64,000 bases of DNA from Voacanga thouarsii (Eukaryota; Streptophyta; Magnoliopsida; Gentianales; Apocynaceae), in the NCBI GenBank assembly GCA_026120185.1, contig JANUWF010001640.1, positions 1 through 64,000 of the forward strand, given 5' to 3'. A program made the position numbers and the translations under genes. The notes below the pieces were generated by a model, which saw only the letters and a list, made by a program, of their open reading frames with translations, ran no database searches and had not been told where the DNA came from. Positions 57,009 to 64,000 of the stretch are shown here, piece by piece. How positions within the stretch are numbered: position 1 is the first letter of the stretch; each line of letters opens with the position of its first letter.

Positions 57009-58000
57009 TTAGATGTTTTTCTAGAAAAATTAAAGGAATTACCACTGAAGAGAGAAGTAGAATTTTCTATTGAGTTAGTGACATTGATATAACTAATTTC
57101 AAGAACTCCTTATTGAATGGCACCTACAGAATTGAAGGAACTTAAAAAATAAGTACAAGAATTAATGGAGCAAGGATTCATTCGGCCAAGTACTTCACTT
57201 TGGGGAATGCCTATCTTGTTTGTTAGAAATAAAGATGAGTCACCATGGATGTATATAGATTTGTGAGGTTAAATGCAGTAACGATAAAGAATAAATATCC
57301 ATTGCCCATGATTGATGAATTGTTTGATCGGTTACAAAGAGTAGGATGATTCTCAGAGTTAGACTTGAGGCAAGGATATTACTAAGTTTGGATTCGGGAA
57401 AAAAAATATACTGAAAACTGCATTTAACATGATACGAACCTTTTAAGCTTGTAGAGGGGCCTTTTTGGTGTCATTAATGCCTGTTGTTTCATATATCTAA
57501 TGCACTAGATATTTCGGCCTAGTTTTGTGGCTATATTCACAAATGATATTCTGGTGTACTCCAAAGTTCCCTAAGATCATGAACAATAATCTTCAGAAAG
57601 TATTAGGAAAGTTAAAATAGTCTGAACTATATACAAAATTTAGTAAGTGTGAGTCTTAGCTACAAGAAGTAGCATTTTTGGAACATGTGATATCTAAAGT
57701 TTCGAGTATAGTAGATCCTGCAAAAGTTAAAGCAGTGATGAATTGGAAACGTCTTGAGATTCCGACTGTATACGATGTTTCCTTGGATTTGTAGAATATT
57801 ATCAGAGATTTACTGAGAAATTTTCTAAGATAATTTAACTTTGAGTCGACTCACCCAAAAGAAAGTTCCTAATGTTTAGATTGAAAAATGTGAGGAAAAA
57901 TTTCAAGAGTTGAGAAAAGGATTAAGCTCTGCTCCTGTTTTAACATTGCCAATGATGGACAAACCTTATGAGGAGTACACAGATGTGTTAAATAAATGAT
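57009..58000 (+). pseudogene. Element B reverse transcriptase, decayed
   Basis: Blocks in order: [67 protein letters not shown] and FTNDILVYS near 57536. The first Asp of the catalytic pair is Asn (AAT at 57542-57544). Many stops and indels are present. It is far more decayed than A3. Confidence 0.8.
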
Positions 58001-58230
58001 TAAGAGGAGTATTGATGTAGGAGAGAAAGGTGATAGCTTATATCTTTAGGAAATGGAAACCTCACGAGGAGAATTACATTATACATGATTTGGAGTTAGT
58101 TGCTATTGTGTTTGCCCTTTTGGAGTGGAGATACTATTTATATGGGGCTGAGTCAGGAATCTTCACCAACCACAAAAGTTTGAAGTATGTTTTTACTCAA
58201 AAGGATTTGAACATAAGGCAAAGTTGATGA
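58001..58230 (+). pseudogene. Element B RNase H fragment
   Basis: An open stretch from 58030 encodes [20 protein letters not shown] and [20 protein letters not shown], then [16 protein letters not shown], the C-terminal blocks of Ty3 RNase H. It is clearly homologous to the corresponding segment of A3 (39231-39550) but diverged. Confidence 0.88.
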
Positions 58231-59489
58231 ATGGAATTTTTGGAAGGATTTTAATGTCCAATTAAATATCATCTTGGAAAAGAAAACACAGTGGTAAATA
58301 CCCTTAGTAGGAAGGCAAATTTATCAGCTCTTCGGACGTTACAAATTCCAGAATTAGAAGTGTTTCTAGTAGATAGAGAAATAAGGATAAGTAATACTTC
58401 CTACAACAGTTGAAGAGAGAGCAAGATAAAGATGAAAAGTACAAAAGTTAGTGTAGAAGTAGGGGAATAAAGGAGGAGATGAGTTCTGAAAGGACAATGA
58501 TAGGATTAATTGCTATCAGGGTCGATATTGTATTTTAAAACAATATGCGATGAGATAAGATGTTTTAACAGAGGCAACTTGGAGTAAATATACCATCCAT
58601 CCAGGAACTGTAAAAAAGTATCGGAACCTAAAACGATATTACTGGTAGATTGGTATGAAGAAGAACAATTCAGACTTTGTAACTCGGTATTTAATTTGTC
58701 AGTAAAGGAAAGCCAATTAACAACGGCCTGGAGGGTTACAACCATTATCTACTCCATCGTGGAAATGGGATGAAATTACTATAGTTCTCATTACAGGACT
58801 ACCTATGATAGTAGAGCGGTGAGATACTATTTGGGTGATAATGGATAAACTAACCAAGTTTACTCATTTCATTTCTATTAATTAACGGAATTCCTTAGAG
58901 AAGTTAAGTGAAATCTATATGGAGGAAGTAATCAGACAGCATGAGTATCCTCTAGTATTGTGTCAGATCGAGATCCTAGATTTACCTCAAAGTTTTGGAC
59001 TATGCTACAGTAGAGGTATGGGACCATAATAAAGTTCAGTATAGTAGCACACCTACACACGTATGGACAAACAGAACGAGTGAATAGAATTTTGGAAGAC
59101 ATGTGCTACGCTTGCGTTTTGAATTTTGGAGTTAAGTAGATTGATAATTTAGTATATGCAGAATTCATATACAATAATAGTTATCAATTAACAATTGCAA
59201 TGGCCTCGTTTAAAGCTTTATATAGAAGAAAATGCCAATCCCCATTATATTGGGAAACTTTAGGATGGAGAATGGGCGAACAAGATACTTTTGATCTTGA
59301 AAAGGTCCAATAGGCTGTAGAGATGATCAAAACCAACTTAGAAGTAGTGCAGAGTAGACAGAAAGTTATGCGGATCCACGTAGGAGAGATTTGGAATTAA
59401 CTGAAGGGGATCATATATTCTTGAAGTTGGCTCCACAACAACAATTGGGAACCAAAGAGCAAGAAAAGAAATTAGCATTTAAGTACTCT
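58231..59489 (+). pseudogene. Element B integrase, decayed and truncated
   Basis: The zinc region includes YWxIGMKKNNSDFV, then WKWDEITIVLITGLPM, VIMDKLTKFTHF (first catalytic Asp), YGQTERVNRILED (catalytic Glu), YNNSYQLTIAMA, and the C-terminal LELTEGDHIFLKLAP. It breaks at 59489 where a family-A-like LTR begins, before any chromodomain. The 3' LTR of B is not in the window. Confidence 0.8.
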
Positions 59490-61658
59490 TCTAACAGCCC
59501 ACTACCTATGCCCTATTAGGACTGGGGTTGTCGCCCTGTCCAACGGACAAGGTGTCTTTATAACTAGGACACACAAAATAAAATAAAGGAAATACTGACA
59601 AAAGGTAAGTGTACGGCCTACCGGGTAAGATACTCCTCCATTTCTACACCCAAATTTACCGGTTGTTCACTTCGAAAATACACAGTCCACTTGACTGAAC
59701 TTGCTAGCTCGGACGGGTATGACCCATAGGACTGGCATTCTATCTGGGAAGGACTCACCCTTTAGAGGTGGCTACCTACTGAGAGACTTACCATAACCCT
59801 TCAAAGACTAGTCCTAGTAATCTACCTTTATCGAGTACTCAACGTTGTTTGTCCCACTTGGGAGAAAAATGATCATACAATGATTTACTTTAAAATAGTA
59901 ATTAAGGTTTTTAAAATTCTTGCCAAAATTAGGTTTTTGGAAAAAGTTTAGCGTTTTGTATAAAATTGCTTGTTTAATTTCAAATGGTTTGCTTGATTGA
60001 AATAAAAAGGAAAATTGTCCCTAATTGCCTTTACAGAACAAATACTCGTATACATTGAGTTTGACTTGCCACAATAACTTTAGTCTTCAAATGATTTCAT
60101 GCAAGAACTTTCCTGATCTTTTGCTCTTCTTGGATTCAAATGTCTTCCAAGGTCAACCTAACCTTGCTTGAGGTAAACACAAAGTATAAGATAACATTCG
60201 GACCATATATGCCTTACATAAATAATTCCTAGTTCAACTAGTCACAACCACAACTAACCATGACCATAATATCTTAGGCTTTAATACTAGTTGATAAAGT
60301 ATTTTATAAAATAAATCTAGCTTGATAAGTTGGAATAACTAGGGGTTATAAAATAAGTAATAATAAGTTACAGTTCCAAGTATAATTGCTAATAAATAAA
60401 CTAGTGTTAAAATATTGGATAATCCTAAGTTCTAAATAATATTGGTAAATGGTAATATTTAAATAGTTTTATTATATATAATAAATTACACTTAATTTTT
60501 AATTAATAATTAATAGATAACAAATAACCAATAAAATTAGTAATAAATGAATTATTCTTAATTCTTAACTAAGAAATAAATGTTAATATAAATAATATTT
60601 ATGAATATAGGTAAAAGTTTTTGTAAGGCTAATTAATATGGTCTACAAGGTCGTTTGATATTAATTATTTTCAATATTTTATTATTTATTTTTAATAATA
60701 AGATCTTATTTATTTAACCAATAGAATAATAATATATTTTTTAAATAATATAATATTTCTAACCAACCTTTTGTTTTCAAATTTTATTGGTTAAATTGAA
60801 TAGTAATTCTAATTAAATTAATAAAATTTGTTAATAAGATTAATTTTTGAATTAATAAAGAAAATAATTTTTACCATAATTTCCTATTGTTAAAAAAGAT
60901 CCACGAACACATTCCTAAATATTAAAAAATATGCTAGTCCATCCATGAACATATATACTTGAATCAACACATACTAACATATGACCAATCTTCTACTAGG
61001 CTATGACCTTATTGAAAAATAAGAACATAAAAGCTTAATCACCAATGGTGCCATAATATCTATAATGCATCAAAACATCCATAAATTCGTTTAATCATGA
61101 TGAGCATATATTGATTCAAAAGAAAATTCCATAAAGCTTAATCATATATTCCAACTCTCATGTCCTAACTCCATCATTTTCATCCACATACATATACTCA
61201 ACCCCTACTTTATTTAATCATCCTATTAACATCTAGGAGTCATGATTCTAGAAATTAAAAAGGAAGATTTAAGGAAAAAATACTTGATGGATGATCGCTT
61301 GACGAAGGTTTCCTTGATTAGTGAAGATCCACACCAGCTTAAGAGCCTTTAGTGGTCCGAAAAATAGCCATGGTTGATCATCAGCATTTCGGCCAAGAGA
61401 GAGAGAGAGAGAGACAAATGACATTAGAAAGAAATATTAGAAGTTGAGTAGAAGAGAAAGGATGAGGAGATTGTTCTTGTTTTACCTTTTGGTGTTCTTG
61501 GAACCTTCAACAAAAAAAGTTAGTTTTGATTCGTTTGAAATTTCTGCTTTTCGTGATGTAGTGTTATAAAGGCTAGAAATGAAGACTATAGGTTGAATAT
61601 GGATTATCTAGAGTGTTTGGGAGTGATTGGAGGTGTTTAGGATACGTTTAGGCTTGAA
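59490..61658 (-). mobile_element. A' LTR: diverged family-A-like LTR, interrupted
   Basis: The plus strand starts TCTAACAGCCCACTACC, a variant of TGTAACACCCCGCTACC, and has the same succession of landmarks as A LTRs: GTCCAACGGACAAGG, CTTTATAACTAGGAC, TGCTAGCTCGGAC, (AG)10 at 61395-61414. It is cut at 61658 by A''. Candidate 5-bp flank ACTCT (59485-59489). Substitutions and deletions place it in a separate, older subfamily. Confidence 0.75.
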
Positions 61659-64000
61659 TGTAACACCCCCTACTACGTACCCTCAAAAGGCGGGGATGTC
61701 GCTCCGTCCAAAGGACAAAGGATCGTTAAAATAAGGTACATAATATAAAGTCAAACCAAAGATGTCAAACTTAAATAAATAAAAGGAAACTCTTATTACA
61801 TCAGAATCAAACTTAAGTAAGTCTAAACATATGCATACATCGGTTCTAAGAACATAAATGACATCTGTCTCTCAAACAACATAAATAAAGCAACAAAAGC
61901 TCCAACTACTAGACATCCCGCTTGCTTAGCAGTATCAATCTCCTAAAAACATGTTATAAACGTAGTGTGAGATTAACATCTCAGTAAGTCCTGTGTGTGC
62001 TCATAGTACTTTGAACAGTTCATGTATGCATAGCTGAAAACATTTGCAGAAAAATTTGGCAAGTCATAAATAATTTCACTTTGCAATGAGTGGAGTTTTC
62101 TCATTGTCACATTTTGTACAAAATAAATTATCCACTCGAAAAAACAGTCATGTCACCACACTTTGGGCTCCATGATAAGAAAACGGTTAAGGCACCACAC
62201 TTTGTGAACCATGACAAGAAAACAGTCAAGGCACCACACTTTGTGCACCTTGACTGGATCAGATTACCACACTTTTGGCATTCTGATCAAAGGTGGGTGT
62301 ATGGCCCACCGGGTGAGATACATCTCCATCTCTACACCCAACAAAACCATCCGGGTGTCCATGCCGGGAAAATAATACCTTACCAGGTAAAAATGCTAGC
62401 TCGGACCGGCCTGACCAATCAATACTGTCGCCTTTTCAAGCAGAGCTTATCTCCTGGAGGTGGCCACCTGCCAAAAGACTCACTCAAGCCCTCCAAGACT
62501 AGTATTGTTAGCCTACCCTTATTGGATACTCAACGAACATATCTGTCAATTTCAGATTCACAATAAATAATTCCATACCTTGGCTTTGTAAAGCGTGGTT
62601 TTCTTGGAAAAAGAGTTTTCTAACATGTTTAAGAGAAAGAACAGTTTTTTTTTTTTTTTATAAAGGCGTTAGTTTGACAAAATCATTTTGAGAAAAAACA
62701 TTCACGTTTACAACCCAAATAATCATAGTTCAACAATAGCTTTACAAAGCTTTACAACATTTGACTTACCACCACAAGCATTTAACCAAAAGAGTTTATG
62801 TAAGGACTTACCTGGATAAATCACAGCCAAATCCCACTCAATCGATTGCTCTACTTTCCACTCATTCCTTATCTAGAGTAAATAATCCCACAATTAGGAT
62901 TCAATCGTTCCATCCAATATTTCATACAACATGACTCTCCATAATTTCATTATCTACCTCTTTCATCCATGATATTTAATTCAATAGATCACATGTATAA
63001 CTTTCCTTTACTATTCTATTGATTATAACCATGCATTGATCTAAATCAATTCATCGCATGACAACTTCCATATTAACTAACATAAAATCATCATAACTAA
63101 GCCCCATAAACATTAAAAGATCTTATCTTTTGCCTATTTAGCATGGATCTAGATTCATCATGACAAGATACATCAATATCCTATCTCATACATGCTTTGT
63201 CTATGGCTTTCACCAACATGCTCATCAATCTAATATATTCATGCTTTCATAATAGACTCCATCGGCATCCTTAAGTCAATATTTTGAAGTTTAAGACCAT
63301 TTAAATCAATAAAGATAGGATCTTGATTACCTCTTAGCGATTTAGACTTAAACCACGGCAACTCCTTGTTGACTAGCTTGAGTTTGATCAATGGTTGAAG
63401 AGTTTGGATCGCTTGGATGGCCTTTATCAAGTCTCACTAAAGAATTGGTAAAATCAGTCCCTTATGGACATGATTTAAGGTAGAGAAAAGGAAAATAATA
63501 GAGTAGGGGTTGAATAGAAGCGTTGAAGATCAATTACCTTGCAGAGAGATTCGGTTTTTAGATTTACTTTTGGAATAGGCTGGCCGAATTTTGGAGCTGG
63601 TTGAATGTTGGTTTTTTCGTGAGTTTAAGGGGTTGAAAGGGTGGAGATTTTCGTGGTTTTCTGAATAGAAAAGGCTAGGGGTTTAGGTTTAGGTGTTTGA
63701 AGGAGTTTTGGTCTTGCTTTGGAGTCTTGATTACAAGAGAAAAGTTGAACAGCTTTAGCTGTTCTATGGGTAACAAAATTGGTCAGGAGTTTAGGGCTGA
63801 TTTGGCAGTATTTTTGCAGCTTAGAATGGCCAAAATTATGGACAGAAAGTGGGAGGAAAATCTGGATAGAATGAGTGAAGAAATCTGGTTGGTTTTGGTC
63901 TCTAAAGTGGGGAAACAAGAGAAGAAAAATAAGCCTTTGTGTAGTTGTATTTTGCTCGCTAGTTAGAAGAATTTTTGTGCAGGTTTTTGCTGAGAAATTT
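61659..64000 (-). mobile_element. A'' LTR: second diverged family-A-like LTR, runs off the window
   Basis: It starts TGTAACACCCCCTACTACGT directly after TTGAA (61654-61658). Shared landmarks are GGGGATGTCGCTCCGTCC, AAAGGACAAAGG, ATCTCAGTAAGTCCTGTGTG, TGCTAGCTCGGACCGGC and GATTCGG...GGCTGGCCGAATT. The sequence diverges from A and lacks the (GA)n at the same place. The other end is outside the window. Confidence 0.72.
62140..62290. repeat. CACCACACTTTGTG minisatellite in A'' LTR
   Basis: Four imperfect units of about 45 bp, each with ACCACACTTT(G/T)GxG and AAGAAAAC(A/G)GT(C/T)AAGG-type linkers. A1 has one to two comparable units near 9155-9210; A2 and A3 have two to three. Confidence 0.75.

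Noticed and set aside
62090..62566. 158-codon frame with repeated HDKKTVKAPHFV-like units
   Set aside because: It is the LTR minisatellite read as protein; homologous LTR positions in A1-A3 are not open in this frame.
1..64000. Host protein-coding genes
   Set aside because: Every coding similarity I could identify belongs to transposable elements; no other frame shows plausible exon structure or a familiar domain.

Overview
The window is a block of nested plant transposable elements with no recognisable host gene, rRNA or functional tRNA. It is AT-rich. It carries Ty3/gypsy elements with very long LTRs (about 3.8-4.4 kb), initiator-Met-tRNA-type primer sites, CACTA DNA transposons and an intron-containing transposon gene. 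This indicates heterochromatin of a flowering plant, probably a dicot; the species cannot be named from the sequence. All identifications are from motifs read by eye.

Left flank (1-8653): the repeat-rich arm of one CACTA-like element (1-910), its decayed minus-strand transposase-related gene (2779-3413), a copia-type LTR-like block (to 5220), a 263-bp Ty3 integrase scrap (5221-5483), and an LTR of family B on the plus strand (B1, 5484-8653).

Middle (8654-30684): element A1 of family A, with LTRs on the minus strand, is inserted at the end of B1. Its gag-pol (about 14036-17785) is inverted relative to its own LTRs. A solo LTR of the same family (A2, 18180-22540) sits inside its pre-gag ORF. 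Its 5' LTR is cut at 26103, where it is fused to a truncated LTR of element C. C is a Tat/Athila-like, apparently non-autonomous element, minus strand, ending at 30684.

Right (30685-64000): a family-B remnant (B', 30685-31769) is interrupted by a second B element (31770 to about 59489). That B element carries two insertions. Element A3 (33231-47413, minus strand, 5-bp target duplication ATAGA) lies in its 5' LTR. A 5.3-kb CACTA element (51108-56407, 3-bp duplication AGA) lies in its gag. Two diverged family-A-like LTRs close the window (A' 59490-61658, interrupted by A'' from 61659).

Families A and B are Ty3/gypsy elements of chromovirus type: CCHC gag, DPGSTHSY-type protease, FIDD reverse transcriptase, RNase H, integrase and, in A, a chromodomain-like tail. 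Both carry an extra ORF between the primer-binding site and gag. In A it is acidic and holds several SUMO-interaction-like motifs. A LTRs also contain a tRNA-like segment with A-box and B-box matches. All gag-pol genes here are broken, many by TGG-to-TAG or CAR-to-TAR changes as expected from methylcytosine decay. A3 is the best preserved, with LTRs differing by roughly 2% in the part compared by eye.
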